Assembly: GCF_003289965.1 (NCBI RefSeq)
Contig: NZ_QMBQ01000005.1
Span: forward strand, 372,001 to 436,000
Origin: Mesorhizobium atlanticum
GTDB lineage: Bacteria > Pseudomonadota > Alphaproteobacteria > Rhizobiales > Rhizobiaceae
Reading direction: 5' to 3'
DNA: 64,000 bases
In this document: positions 25,600-34,252 of the stretch, piece after piece
How the letters are laid out: each line of letters begins with the position of its first letter
How positions within the stretch are numbered: the stretch's first letter is position 1
Program-made: the position numbers and the translations under genes
Notes under the pieces: model-generated
Told to the model about the DNA's origin: nothing
Databases searched by the model: none
What the model saw: the letters and a program-made list of their open reading frames with translations, nothing else

Positions 25600-28098
25600 A
25601 TGGCCAGCCTGGAGCAGTATCACGCCAAGCGCGATTTCAGGAAAACCGCCGAGCCGGCCGGCAAGGTGAAGCGCGGCAAGCAGGCCGGCGGCATCTTCGT
25701 CGTCCAGAAGCATGCCGCCACCCGGCTTCACTACGATTTCCGCCTGGAACATGACGGCGTGCTGTGGAGCTGGGCGGTGACGCGCGGCCCGAGCCTCGAC
25801 CCGCATGAGAAGCGGTTGGCCGTGCATGTCGAGGATCACCCGATCGACTACGCTTCCTTCGAAGGCACCATTCCGAAAGGCCAGTATGGCGGCGGCGCCG
25901 TCATCGTCTGGGACGAAGGCAGATGGGCGCCCGATGGCGATCCAGCCCAGGGCATGAAGAAGGGCCATATCGACTTCGAGCTCGAGGGCCACAAGCTCAA
26001 CGGCCGCTGGCATCTGGTCCGGCTGAGGCCGCGCCCCGGCGAGAAGCGCGACAATTGGCTGCTGATCAAATCCGACGATGCCGCCGCCCGTCCTGGCGAG
26101 GACATCCTCGAAGAAGAACCGAAATCGGTGAAATCGGGCCTGACCATCGAGGAGGTCGGCCAAGGCAAGGCGGCCAAGGGGCAGACACCGAAGGTCTGGC
26201 AGTCCAACAGGCCGGCCGCCGGAAAGGCCAAGGCCGGGAAGGTCCGGAAGCTCGAATTCATCGAGCCGCAGCTGGCGACGCTGGAGAAGGAAGCGCCGAC
26301 CGGCGACGACTGGCTGCATGAAGTGAAATTCGACGGCTACCGCATGCAGGCGCAGATCGAAGGCAGCGAGGTCAGGCTGCTCACCCGCGCCGGTCTCGAC
26401 TGGACGGGAAAATTCGACGGGCCGGTCACGGCGGCGCTGGCCAAGTTGAAATGTCGCGATGCGATTGTCGATGGCGAGGTCGTGGTGCTCGCCGACAGCG
26501 GCGCGTCGTCCTTCCCGCTGCTGCAGGCGGACCTGTCGGCCCGCCGCGCCGATCGCTTCATCTATTATGCGTTCGACCTGATGCGGCTCGACGGCGAGGA
26601 TTTGCGCCGCGAGCCGCTGGTCGAGCGTAAGCAGGCGCTGGCCGAGCTGCTGGGCCGGCAGCCCGAGGATTCGGCGCTGCGCTTCAGCGATCATTTCCAC
26701 GAGCCGGGCAAGGTCATGCTGCAGCATGTCTGCCGCATGGGCCTGGAAGGCGTGGTGTCGAAGCGCGCCGATGCGCCTTATCGTAGCGGGCGTGGGCTCA
26801 CCTGGATCAAGTCGAAATGCACGCTGAGGCAGGAATTCGTCATCGGCGGCTATCTGCCTTCGGACAAGACCGGGCGGGGCGTGCGCTCGCTTCTCGTCGG
26901 CTACTACGAGGGTGGCAAGCTCAATTACGCCGGCCGTGTCGGCACCGGCTTCTCCGGCAAGGTGATGGCGGATCTGAAGAAGAAGCTCGATCGCCTCGAG
27001 GCGAAGACATCGCCCTTCTCCGCGGCGGTGCCGAAGGGCAAGGGGCTCACCTTCGTCAAGCCCGAGCTTGTCGCAGAGGTGGAGTTCCGCAGCTGGACAT
27101 CCGACCGTATAATCCGCCACGCCTCGTTCCAGGGGCTTCGCGAGGACAAGCCGGCGGAGGAAGTTGTGCAGGAAAAGCCGAAGAAGGCCGAGAGCGAAGC
27201 AAAGACGGGCGCGAAACCCGCCACGGCGCCAGCCGGAGCGGCGAAAACCGCGATAAAACTCTCGCATCCCGACAAGCTGCTGTGGCCCGACGAGAAGGTT
27301 TCGAAGCAGGACCTGCTCGATCACTACGCCCTGGTCTGGCCGCGCATGGAGCAATTCGTCGTCAACCGGCCGCTGAGCCTCGTGCGCGCGCCGGACGGCA
27401 TCCACGGCCAGCGCTTCTTCCAGAAACACGCCTCGCCCGGCATGAGCGACAGGATCGCCAGGATGAAGGATCCGACGGATGGCGAGGAGATCCTCTACAT
27501 CAAGGATTTCGACGGGCTGGCGGCGCTGGTTCAGTACGGCGTGGTCGAGGTCCATATCTGGGGCTCGACGATCGATGAGCTGGAAAAGCCGGACCAGATC
27601 ATCTTCGACCTCGATCCGGACGAAGGCGTCGACGTCGGCCGGGTGCGCGAGGCGGCGCTCGACATTCATAAGCAGCTCGACGAGCTGTCGCTGCCCAACC
27701 TGGTCAAGACCTCCGGCGGCAAGGGCTATCATGTGCTGGTGCCGCTGAAGCCCTCGGCCGATTGGGATCAGGTCAAGGACTTCGCCCACGACTTTGCCCG
27801 CGCGCTGGAGCAGGCGGCGCCCGACCGCTACACGGCGACGCTGTCGAAGAAGGCGCGCACCGGAAGAATCTTCGTCGACTATCTGCGCAACGGCCGCGGC
27901 TCGACCACGGTCGCGCCCTATTCCTCGCGCGCCAAGAAGAGCGCGACAATATCGATGCCGGTGACCTGGCCGGAGATCGAGAAGGGCCTTCCGCCGAACG
28001 CCTTCCCGCTCGGCGACGAGACGACGCTGGCGCAGCTGAAGAAGGCCGATCCGTGGAAGGAGTTCTTCAAGCTGGGGAAGGTGCTGAAGCGGAGTTAG
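25600..28098 (+). CDS. ligD: Multifunctional DNA ligase D
   Basis: 832 aa with the order phosphoesterase-ligase-polymerase. The 3'-phosphoesterase domain is at about 1-175 (HYDFRLEHDGVLWSWAV, EGTIPKGQYGGG). The ATP-dependent ligase is at about 225-525, with catalytic Lys243 in EVKFDGYRMQ. The primase-like polymerase is at about 545-825, with metal ligands Asp670/Asp672 in FDLDPDEG and KTSGGKGYH. It seals double-strand breaks with Ku. All three activities look intact by motif. Ribosome site GGGGAGTGG before the ATG; operon with ku. Confidence 0.95.
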   Translation: MASLEQYHAKRDFRKTAEPAGKVKRGKQAGGIFVVQKHAATRLHYDFRLEHDGVLWSWAVTRGPSLDPHEKRLAVHVEDHPIDYASFEGTIPKGQYGGGAVIVWDEGRWAPDGDPAQGMKKGHIDFELEGHKLNGRWHLVRLRPRPGEKRDNWLLIKSDDAAARPGEDILEEEPKSVKSGLTIEEVGQGKAAKGQTPKVWQSNRPAAGKAKAGKVRKLEFIEPQLATLEKEAPTGDDWLHEVKFDGYRMQAQIEGSEVRLLTRAGLDWTGKFDGPVTAALAKLKCRDAIVDGEVVVLADSGASSFPLLQADLSARRADRFIYYAFDLMRLDGEDLRREPLVERKQALAELLGRQPEDSALRFSDHFHEPGKVMLQHVCRMGLEGVVSKRADAPYRSGRGLTWIKSKCTLRQEFVIGGYLPSDKTGRGVRSLLVGYYEGGKLNYAGRVGTGFSGKVMADLKKKLDRLEAKTSPFSAAVPKGKGLTFVKPELVAEVEFRSWTSDRIIRHASFQGLREDKPAEEVVQEKPKKAESEAKTGAKPATAPAGAAKTAIKLSHPDKLLWPDEKVSKQDLLDHYALVWPRMEQFVVNRPLSLVRAPDGIHGQRFFQKHASPGMSDRIARMKDPTDGEEILYIKDFDGLAALVQYGVVEVHIWGSTIDELEKPDQIIFDLDPDEGVDVGRVREAALDIHKQLDELSLPNLVKTSGGKGYHVLVPLKPSADWDQVKDFAHDFARALEQAAPDRYTATLSKKARTGRIFVDYLRNGRGSTTVAPYSSRAKKSATISMPVTWPEIEKGLPPNAFPLGDETTLAQLKKADPWKEFFKLGKVLKRS

Positions 28099-28107
28099 CT
28101 GCTGGAC

Positions 28108-28254
28108 ATCTGCCCCTCAAGGGGGAGATTGGCAGCTTTGGCGCGGCTCCTCTTCTGCAACGTTGACGATTTGCGAAAGAGAGCGTGACATCCGATCTCC
28201 CCCCCTTGAGGGGGAGATGCCCGGTAGGGCAGAGAGGGGGGCCTCGCGCCGACA
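28108..28254. repeat. Intergenic palindromic element
   Basis: Inverted CATCTGCCCCTCAAGGGGGAGAT and ATCTCCCCCCCTTGAGGGGGAGAT blocks, then GGTAGGGCAGAGAGGGGGGCCTC. Same design as 13107-13330, with the diverged core TTGACGATTTGCGAAA. Between the convergent ligD and ArsR genes. Confidence 0.75.
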
Positions 28255-28300
28255 TTGCACGTTATCGGCACCGGGCTTTTCAGTTATCGGCACCGGGGCT

Positions 28301-28975
28301 TCAAGACAGAAACACCTTCTCGAACTCCCGCTTTCCTCCGGGCGAAAACACCACGGCGCGGCTGTCCTTCTCGCGCCGCGCCCATTTCTCGGCGATGATC
28401 TTGTCGAGGATGGCGGCGCCCAGAGTGCCGGCGAGATGCGAGCGCCGCACGCTCCAGTCGAGGCAGGCGCGGCACACTGGCCGCCGCGCCTTGGCCTGGA
28501 TACCGATGCCGAGCGCGGAAAAATGCGCGGCGCCGGATGACGAGAGCCTGATCTCATTGTCCTCGCGCAGCAAAAGCTTCCTGTCGAAGAGCCGGTCGAG
28601 CATCGCCACGGCTTGTTCGCCGGCGAGGTGGTCGTAGCAGACCCGCGCCACGCGCATGGCCGCATCGCGCGGGCCGGGCCGCACCCGCTTCGGGCCGACC
28701 GCCTCGGCGACGCCGATGATCGCCTCGATCATGCCGGCCACCTGCGCGCTGGCGAGCCCATAATAGCGGTGCCGGCCCTGGCTGGCCAAGGTCAGCAAGC
28801 CGCCTTCCATCAGCTTCGACAGATGCGAGGAAGCCGTGGGCAGCGACACGCCGGCTTCCAGCGCCAGTTCCGACGCCGTCAGCGCCGTGCCGCCCATAAG
28901 GGCATTCAGCATGTTGGCGCGGGCCGGGTCGCCGACCAGGCTGGCGATGCGGGCGATGTCGGGTCCTTCACGCAT
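28301..28975 (-). CDS. ArsR-family winged-helix repressor
   Basis: 224 aa. The N-terminal winged HTH is ANMLNALMGGTALTASELALEAGVSLPTASSHLSKLMEGGLLTLASQGRHRYYGLA. A long C-terminal region of about 120 residues has CRACLDWSVRRSHLAGTLG, whose cysteines might sense metal or redox. It is larger than a minimal ArsR. It is divergent from the NIPSNAP-monooxygenase genes, and two copies of a 20-base motif in the shared promoter are likely its operators. Confidence 0.85.
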   Translation of the reverse strand: MREGPDIARIASLVGDPARANMLNALMGGTALTASELALEAGVSLPTASSHLSKLMEGGLLTLASQGRHRYYGLASAQVAGMIEAIIGVAEAVGPKRVRPGPRDAAMRVARVCYDHLAGEQAVAMLDRLFDRKLLLREDNEIRLSSSGAAHFSALGIGIQAKARRPVCRACLDWSVRRSHLAGTLGAAILDKIIAEKWARREKDSRAVVFSPGGKREFEKVFLS

Positions 28976-28977
28976 GG

Positions 28978-28997
28978 TTCGATCCTCATCGAAGCAT
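28978..28997. promoter_or_regulatory. Putative ArsR operator, site 1
   Basis: TTCGATCCTCATCGAAGCAT directly in front of the regulator's start codon. TTCGA/TCGAA half sites are inverted around 6 bases. The second copy is at 29092-29111. Confidence 0.55.
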
Positions 28998-29091
28998 TCC
29001 CGTCAGGGAAGCACTATTCTGGGACCATCTCAAGCAGCCCGGGCAAACACTCCTGACAGGAGGATGCCTAGCACAGAGGCGCCAGCAATGT

Positions 29092-29111
29092 TTCGATCAC
29101 GGTCGAAGCAT
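29092..29111. promoter_or_regulatory. Putative ArsR operator, site 2
   Basis: TTCGATCACGGTCGAAGCAT, 31 bases before the NIPSNAP start. It matches site 1 at 16 of 20 positions, including both half sites. Confidence 0.55.
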
Positions 29112-29142
29112 CGACGTGCGGAAGCCAACCGAGGAGACCGAT

Positions 29143-29511
29143 ATGACCATCACCTGCTTCATCCGCTACGAGCTCGACCCGTTCGGCAAGGAAGCCTTCG
29201 AGCAATATGCGCGCGCCTGGGGCCAGGCAATTCCGCGCTGCGGCGCCGAGCTGATCGGCTACTACGCGCCGCATGAAGGCTCGGCCACCACGGCCTATGC
29301 CGCCTACAACATCGAGAGCCTCGCCGCTTACGAGGCCTATCGCGCCCGGCTTGCCGCAGACCCGGCCGGCAAGGCAAATTACGAATTCGCCAGGCGCGAG
29401 AAGTTCATCTTGAAGGAGGATCGCGTCTTCCTGAAGCTGGTGTCGGGGCCGCACGGTCCGCGGCAGGTCTTCAAGACCGACGTAACGGTCAGGGAAGGGA
29501 TAGAGGCATGA
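29143..29511 (+). CDS. NIPSNAP-family protein
   Basis: 122 aa, dimeric alpha-beta barrel fold: MTITCFIRYELDPFGKEAFEQYARAW, PRCGAELIGYYAPHEGSATTAYAAYNIESLAAYEAYR and NYEFARREKFILKEDRVFLK. Bacterial NIPSNAP proteins have no settled biochemical role. ATG 29143 follows GAGGAG. The stop overlaps the next gene's start (ATGA), so the two form an operon under the ArsR-type promoter. Confidence 0.85.
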   Translation: MTITCFIRYELDPFGKEAFEQYARAWGQAIPRCGAELIGYYAPHEGSATTAYAAYNIESLAAYEAYRARLAADPAGKANYEFARREKFILKEDRVFLKLVSGPHGPRQVFKTDVTVREGIEA

Positions 29512-29852
29512 TCGCAGTCATCTTCGAGGTCGAGCCCGCGGAGGGAAAGCGCGATGCCTATCTAGGCATCGCGGCCGAGCTCAGGCCGCTGCTCGAGACC
29601 ATCGACGGCTTCATCTCGGTCGAGCGCTTCCAGAGCCTGACTGATCCGAAGCGCGTGCTGTCGCTGTCCTTCTGGCGCGACGAGGAAGCGGTGAAAGCCT
29701 GGCGCAACACCGAGGAGCACCGCCAGGCGCAAAAGGCGGGGCGCGGCGGCATCTTTGCCGGCTACCGTCTGCGCATCGCCCAGGTCGTGCGCGATTACGG
29801 GCTGACGGAAAGGGCCGAAGCACCCGAAGATAGCCGCGCGGTGAACGGATGA
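29508..29852 (+). CDS. Antibiotic biosynthesis monooxygenase (ABM) domain protein
   Basis: 114 aa, ferredoxin-like ABM fold: MIAVIFEVEPAEGKRDAYLGIAAEL, IDGFISVERFQSL, VLSLSFWRDEEAVKAWRNTEEHRQAQKAGR. Such proteins are cofactor-free oxygenases or degradative helpers; the substrate is unknown. Overlaps the NIPSNAP gene by 4 bases. Confidence 0.87.
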   Translation: MIAVIFEVEPAEGKRDAYLGIAAELRPLLETIDGFISVERFQSLTDPKRVLSLSFWRDEEAVKAWRNTEEHRQAQKAGRGGIFAGYRLRIAQVVRDYGLTERAEAPEDSRAVNG

Positions 29853-29947
29853 AGCCTTCTTCCACGACAGGGGAGAAGCGGAGAGGGCCTGCAATCACAA
29901 ACCGGTGAAGCCTGTAACGAAGCGATCCGCCCCGGCGAAATGGGAGC

Positions 29948-30661
29948 ATGACCCCGCTACGGAGATTGCTTCCCATGACCGGATTGAAGACAGGCCTGCT
30001 TGCCGGCGCGATGCTTGCCGCCACGATCGGCGCCGCGGCCGCCCAGCCACTCACCGTGGTCGAGCTGTTCACCAGCCAGGGCTGCTCGTCCTGCCCGCCG
30101 GCCAATGCCAACCTGATCAAGGTCAAGGACCAGCCGGGTGTGCTGGCGCTGTCGTTCAACGTCACCTATTGGGACTATCTCGGCTGGAAGGACACTTTTG
30201 GCCGCAAGGAATTCACCGATCGCCAGGTTACTTACGAGCCGCCGCTCGGCCATGACGGGCCGTTCACGCCGCAGGTGGTGGTGAATGGCAGCCATGATGC
30301 CGTGGGCGCGGCGCCGGGCGAGATCCAGGGTCTCATCGCCAACAGCGGCCACCCGCAAGGTCCGGAGCTTTCGCTCGGCAAGGGCAAGGTCAGCATCGGC
30401 GCCGGCAAGGCCCCGGGCGGCGGCGCCGACATCTGGCTGGTGCGTTACAACAGAGGCGTCGTCGAGGTGCCGGTGGCGCGCGGCGAGAACACCGGCCGCA
30501 CGCTGCCGCATGCCAATGTCGTGCATGCGCTGACAAAGCTCGGCAGCTGGAACGGCGAAGCGACGACGCTGCCGCTGCCGGCGGCCGGCGGCGGCTTGAG
30601 CACCGCCGTGCTGGTGCAGGCGCCGCGCGGCGGACCGATCCTGGCCGCCGCCGCCAACTGA
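29948..30661 (+). CDS. Secreted DUF1223 thioredoxin-fold protein
   Basis: 237 aa. Signal peptide (KTGLLAGAMLAATIGAAAAQ), then ELFTSQGCSSCPPANANL with a CSSC redox-like motif, and FNVTYWDYLGWKDTFGRKEFTDRQ typical of DUF1223. Function unproven; the fold suggests thiol chemistry in the periplasm. An internal ATG at 29975 has a better-spaced ribosome site (GGAG, 10-11 bases) and also gives a normal signal peptide. Followed by a Met-rich secreted protein and MsrA. Confidence 0.85.
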   Translation: MTPLRRLLPMTGLKTGLLAGAMLAATIGAAAAQPLTVVELFTSQGCSSCPPANANLIKVKDQPGVLALSFNVTYWDYLGWKDTFGRKEFTDRQVTYEPPLGHDGPFTPQVVVNGSHDAVGAAPGEIQGLIANSGHPQGPELSLGKGKVSIGAGKAPGGGADIWLVRYNRGVVEVPVARGENTGRTLPHANVVHALTKLGSWNGEATTLPLPAAGGGLSTAVLVQAPRGGPILAAAAN

Positions 30662-30748
30662 TCTTTCTTTCCCTTCGCGCGGGGCCGCATGGGCGGCAAC
30701 GCTTCACCAAGGCCGCATGCGCGTGCCAAAACCCAAGGAGACTATGTC

Positions 30749-31054
30749 ATGACCAAGTTCCTCACGCTGCCGGCCCTGGCCTTCGCGCTTTCCGCCGCGG
30801 TCTTCGTAGCCGGCGCCCGCGCCGACGACACGACCAACGCCATGAAGCCCGCCAATGCAATGGCAACCGATGCCATGAAGCCGGCGACCGATGCCATGAA
30901 GCCGGCCGACGCCATGAAGCCCGATGCGATGAGCACGCAGGCGATGAAGCCGGCGACGGACGCGATGAAGCCGGCGACAGATGCCATGAAGCCGGCGGAC
31001 GCGATGAAGCCCGCAACCGACGCCATGAAGCCGGCGGATAGCACCGCGCAGTAA
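30749..31054 (+). CDS. Secreted methionine-rich repeat protein (MxKDx-like)
   Basis: 101 aa. Signal peptide to about residue 26 (FLTLPALAFALSAAVFVAGARA), then nothing but degenerate repeats of the type DAMKPAT/DAMKPAD: 11 Met, most in MKP, in about 70 residues. It resembles the pentapeptide MXKDX proteins. No catalytic domain. Such Met-rich periplasmic peptides (MrpX of Azospira) act as sacrificial oxidant sinks repaired by a Met-sulfoxide reductase; an exported MsrA lies 306 bases downstream. Ribosome site AAGGAG. Confidence 0.75.
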   Translation: MTKFLTLPALAFALSAAVFVAGARADDTTNAMKPANAMATDAMKPATDAMKPADAMKPDAMSTQAMKPATDAMKPATDAMKPADAMKPATDAMKPADSTAQ

Positions 31055-31102
31055 GGTGAGCTTGCGGCGCAGCCGGAGCCAATTGCGAATGTCAGCGCTG
31101 GC

Positions 31103-31291
31103 CCCCGCTCCGTCTCGGCGCTGCGCGCCGATCCACCTCTCCCCCGCCTTGCGGGGGCGAGGAAACGCAAATCGCTCGGGGGCGCGGCCTTCGCAAGCCT
31201 TGGTTCCTCGCCCCCGCCAAAGGCGGGGGAGAGGTGGCTCGGCGAAGCCGAGACGGAGAGGGGGAGCGCCGTTGGCGGTTACACACGGCCG
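31103..31291. repeat. Intergenic palindromic element, CGTCTCGGC...GCCGAGACG type
   Basis: Long imperfect palindrome: CCGTCTCGGCGC...CACCTCTCCCCCGCC on the left and CGCCAAAGGCGGGGGAGAGGTGGCTCGGCGAAGCCGAGACGG on the right, with a short GC-rich centre. Related to 36355-36482, 59222-59397 and 62568-62765. Confidence 0.8.
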
Positions 31292-31359
31292 CACGGCAAA
31301 GTGAGAACCTCCCGACGGCTTCCTTCCTATATACTGAGACAACGACAGGAGATCAGGAC

Positions 31360-32097
31360 ATGAACGGCATAAAGACAAAAGCCGCGCGGCCATTCTTCAT
31401 CCGCGGCACGCTTGCAGCGCTCGGCCTTGCGGTCGTTGCGGCTACCGCCCTGTGGCAGAGCCCGGCGCGTTCGGCCGAGGACGCGGTGGTGATCCCGCCG
31501 CCGGCAATGGACGAGAAGGCGGCGAGCGGGACCGAGAAGGCGATCTTCGCCGGCGGCTGTTTCTGGGGCATGCAGGGCGTGTTCCAGCACGTCAAGGGCG
31601 TCAGCAAGGCCGTATCCGGCTATACCGGCGGCAGCGCCGAGAACGCCGTTTATGAAGTCGTCGGCACCGGCCGCACCGGCCATGCCGAATCCGTCGAGAT
31701 CACCTACGATCCGTCGAAGGTCACCTACGGCCAGCTCTTACAGGTCTATTTCTCGGTCGCGCACAACCCGACGCAGCTCAACTACCAGGGGCCGGATTCA
31801 GGCACGCAGTACCGCTCGACGATCTTCGCCGAGAATGCCGAGCAGAAGAAGGTCGCCGAGAGCTACATCGCCCAGCTCGACAAGGCCAAGGTGTTCCCGA
31901 AGCCGATCGTCACCACGCTGGAGACCGGCAAGACCTTCTACCCGGCCGAGGATTATCATCAGGACTTCCTGACGCTGAACCCGACCTATCCCTATATCGT
32001 CTACAACGACCTGCCCAAGATCGAGAATCTGAAGGCGCTGTTCCCACAGCTCTACAGCGAGAAGCCGGTGCTGGTGCTCGCCTCCAGCAAGAGCTGA
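31360..32097 (+). CDS. msrA: Exported peptide methionine-S-sulfoxide reductase, one-Cys type
   Basis: 245 aa. Reduces Met-S-sulfoxide in proteins. Catalytic motif FAGGCFWGMQGVF (Cys about 66), SGYTGGSAENAVYEVVGTGRTGHAE and FYPAEDYHQDF. An N-terminal membrane/signal segment (residues about 16-38, ALGLAVVAATALWQSPARSA) suggests export or anchoring. I find no second cysteine in the whole protein, so there is no resolving Cys; the sulfenic acid must be reduced by another thiol protein. ATG 31360 follows GGAGATCAGG. Confidence 0.93.
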   Translation: MNGIKTKAARPFFIRGTLAALGLAVVAATALWQSPARSAEDAVVIPPPAMDEKAASGTEKAIFAGGCFWGMQGVFQHVKGVSKAVSGYTGGSAENAVYEVVGTGRTGHAESVEITYDPSKVTYGQLLQVYFSVAHNPTQLNYQGPDSGTQYRSTIFAENAEQKKVAESYIAQLDKAKVFPKPIVTTLETGKTFYPAEDYHQDFLTLNPTYPYIVYNDLPKIENLKALFPQLYSEKPVLVLASSKS

Positions 32098-32109
32098 GAG
32101 AGGCCTACT

Positions 32110-32295
32110 CGTCGTCATCCACGGGCGGAGCAAGGAGCGCAGCGACGCGCGTAGACCCGAGGATCCATTCCGTGACTTTCGAGCGCTGCAGCGGTGCAGA
32201 ATTCTGCACCGCTGCGCGCTCTAATCAGCATCACGGAATGGATTCCAGGGTCTCCGCGACGTCGCTTCGCGGCTGCTCCGCCCAGGAATGACGAG
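32110..32295. repeat. Interspersed repeat, family B
   Basis: CGTCATCCACGGGCGGAGCAAGGAGCG...CGCCCAGGAATGACGAG; the centre has a GCGGTGCAGAATTCTGCACCGC palindrome. Full-length copy, like 10353 and 39025. The rest of the 450-base gap before the PLD gene is AT-richer and holds no gene I can support. Confidence 0.8.
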
Positions 32296-32546
32296 GTTCG
32301 AGCGGCTTTAGCCAAGCCCCAACGTTTGCGTCTGCTGGCAGACGGAACGCAGTGTGAAGCAGTTCATAGAGTTATACTTGACGCTGCAAAACATTGACGT
32401 TCGATCTTCTGCTGCCACATAATCATCGCCGTAACCTTTTCGAATGTTCTGTTTCAACTGATCCTGGGCCCTGCTTCCGGCGCGGGGTTTGTTGGTTGCA
32501 TTGATGGGCCGGACAAGCCGGCGCTGCATCGGGGAGGAACGAACAG

Positions 32547-34250
32547 GTGACCGTCAGCATAAAGGTTTCCGTCTACACCAATGGCGACGACGCCTTCGTT
32601 GCCTGGGCGCCGAGCGACTTCATCGCGGGATGCCGGGGTTTCCTGCTGGAGCGCGGCCGCAAGGTCGGCGCGACCGAGAAGATCGAGCCGGTGGAGAACC
32701 GCGTCGGCTTCACCAAGGACAAGCCGAAATCGGCGGATCACAGGCCGTCCGACGTCTGGCCGTTCCAGCGCTTCAACTGGACCGACCATGCGGCCGATGT
32801 CGGCAATGTCGTGCGTTACCGGGTCACCGCGATGACGAGCACGGGCCCCGGCAAGCCGCTGGCCAAGGGCGTTTCCAGCGACTGGACGGACTGGAAGACG
32901 CTTGCGACCGACGCGGGGGGCGGCTTTTCCTGTTACTTCAACCGGGGGCTGGTGCTGTCGCAGTTCGTCGCCCGCTACATGGCCAAGAACAGGCTTACGC
33001 CCGCGGCCTTCAAGAAGAGCCTGCAGACCAACGGCGACGCAAAATTCCGCGCCTTCCTGGAAGGCGATCTCGGCCTGCGCATGGTCGGGTTGACGCAAGG
33101 CGTCGGCGACGAACTGCATGCCGCGCTCTACGAGCTTGGCGATGCGACGCTGGAGACGGCGCTGATCGGGCTCGGGCCGCGGCTCCATCTCATCCTCGCC
33201 AACGGCTCCGATAAGAGCGGCGACGGCAACAAGGCGGCGCGCAAGAACCTCAACGACCACGGCGTCGCGACCATCGACCGGATGCTGAAATCGAAAGGGC
33301 TCGGCCACAACAAGTTCGTCGTGGTGTCCAGGGATGACGTTCCCGAGATGGTATGGACGGGCAGCACCAACTGGAGCACCACCGGCCTGTGCACGCAGGT
33401 CAACAACGGGCTGCTGATCGAGGACAGGGATGTCGCGGCGCATTTCCGCCGGCATTGGGACCTGCTCAAGGATGCCTCGCCGCCGAAGACCGACCCGGCG
33501 AACTTTACGCCGGCGCTGATGGCCGACAACGACGCGCCGAAAACCTTCACGATTGGGAGCGCCAAGGCGACTGTGTGGTTCACCCGCACCTCGAACGGGG
33601 CCGACATGGATGCGCTGCGCGAGGTCATCACCTCGGCCAGGCAGGCGGTGTTGTTCCTGATGTTCACCCCGGGCAAGCAGGGGCTGCATACGCTTGCCGG
33701 CCAGCGCGCCGGGGAAAAGGGCATGTATGTGCGCGGCGTGGTCTCCACCCTCAGCGGGGACGAGGGCGGCACCGAGCAGAACTTCCTCGACATCGACCTG
33801 GTGAGCAGCGACCGGACGTTCACGCCCGACCGCTACGCGGTGGCGCAGCCGCAAGGCCTGGATGCGCCGCTCGGGCCATGGATCGCCGAGGTCAACCGGC
33901 GGGAGTTCCTGTCGCAGATCGGCCACGCCATTGTGCACTCGAAGATTCTGGTCACCGATCCGCATTCGAAGGATTGCGTGGTGGTGACCGGCAGCCACAA
34001 TTTCTCGGCCCCGGCGAGCAAGCAGAATGACGAGAACCTGGTGATCGTGCGCGGCCACAGGAAGCTTGCAGCCGCCTATGCCACCTACGCGATGTCGGTC
34101 TACAGCCACTATCGCTACCGCTCCTACATCCGCGAGATGCGGGCGCAGGGCAAGACGCCGTGGAGCTACCTCGACGACGACGACCAGTGGCTGAAGACCG
34201 AGCTCAGGACCAAGGCGCAGGAGATCGCGTTCTGGACGGAGCAGGGGTAG
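32547..34250 (+). CDS. Phospholipase D-like protein with two HKD motifs
   Basis: 567 aa. The N-terminal 100 residues look like a beta-sandwich (fibronectin-III-like). Two PLD domains follow: LGHNKFVVVSRDDVPEMVWTGSTNWS (about residue 253) and IVHSKILVTDPHSKDCVVVTGSHNFS (about 465). The second is a canonical HxKx4D; in the first the expected Asp position is Ser, with Asp two or three residues later. No signal peptide, so cytoplasmic by inference. It could be a phosphodiesterase, nuclease or phospholipase. GTG start after GGGGAGG. Confidence 0.85.
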   Translation: MTVSIKVSVYTNGDDAFVAWAPSDFIAGCRGFLLERGRKVGATEKIEPVENRVGFTKDKPKSADHRPSDVWPFQRFNWTDHAADVGNVVRYRVTAMTSTGPGKPLAKGVSSDWTDWKTLATDAGGGFSCYFNRGLVLSQFVARYMAKNRLTPAAFKKSLQTNGDAKFRAFLEGDLGLRMVGLTQGVGDELHAALYELGDATLETALIGLGPRLHLILANGSDKSGDGNKAARKNLNDHGVATIDRMLKSKGLGHNKFVVVSRDDVPEMVWTGSTNWSTTGLCTQVNNGLLIEDRDVAAHFRRHWDLLKDASPPKTDPANFTPALMADNDAPKTFTIGSAKATVWFTRTSNGADMDALREVITSARQAVLFLMFTPGKQGLHTLAGQRAGEKGMYVRGVVSTLSGDEGGTEQNFLDIDLVSSDRTFTPDRYAVAQPQGLDAPLGPWIAEVNRREFLSQIGHAIVHSKILVTDPHSKDCVVVTGSHNFSAPASKQNDENLVIVRGHRKLAAAYATYAMSVYSHYRYRSYIREMRAQGKTPWSYLDDDDQWLKTELRTKAQEIAFWTEQG

Positions 34251-34252
34251 TC

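Noticed and set aside
25528..27789. A 753-aa open frame antisense to ku-ligD
   Set aside because: Long antisense frames are expected in GC-rich DNA; the sense strand has clear Ku and LigD domains and the antisense product has a biased His/Arg/Leu composition with no motif.
30845..31050. Short direct repeats that could be taken for a CRISPR-like array
   Set aside because: The repeats are in frame, degenerate, lack unique spacers of constant length and encode the MKPATDA protein.
30749..31054. Frameshifted or pseudogene origin of the Met-rich repeat protein
   Set aside because: It has an intact start, ribosome site, signal peptide and stop, and the repeats remain in frame.
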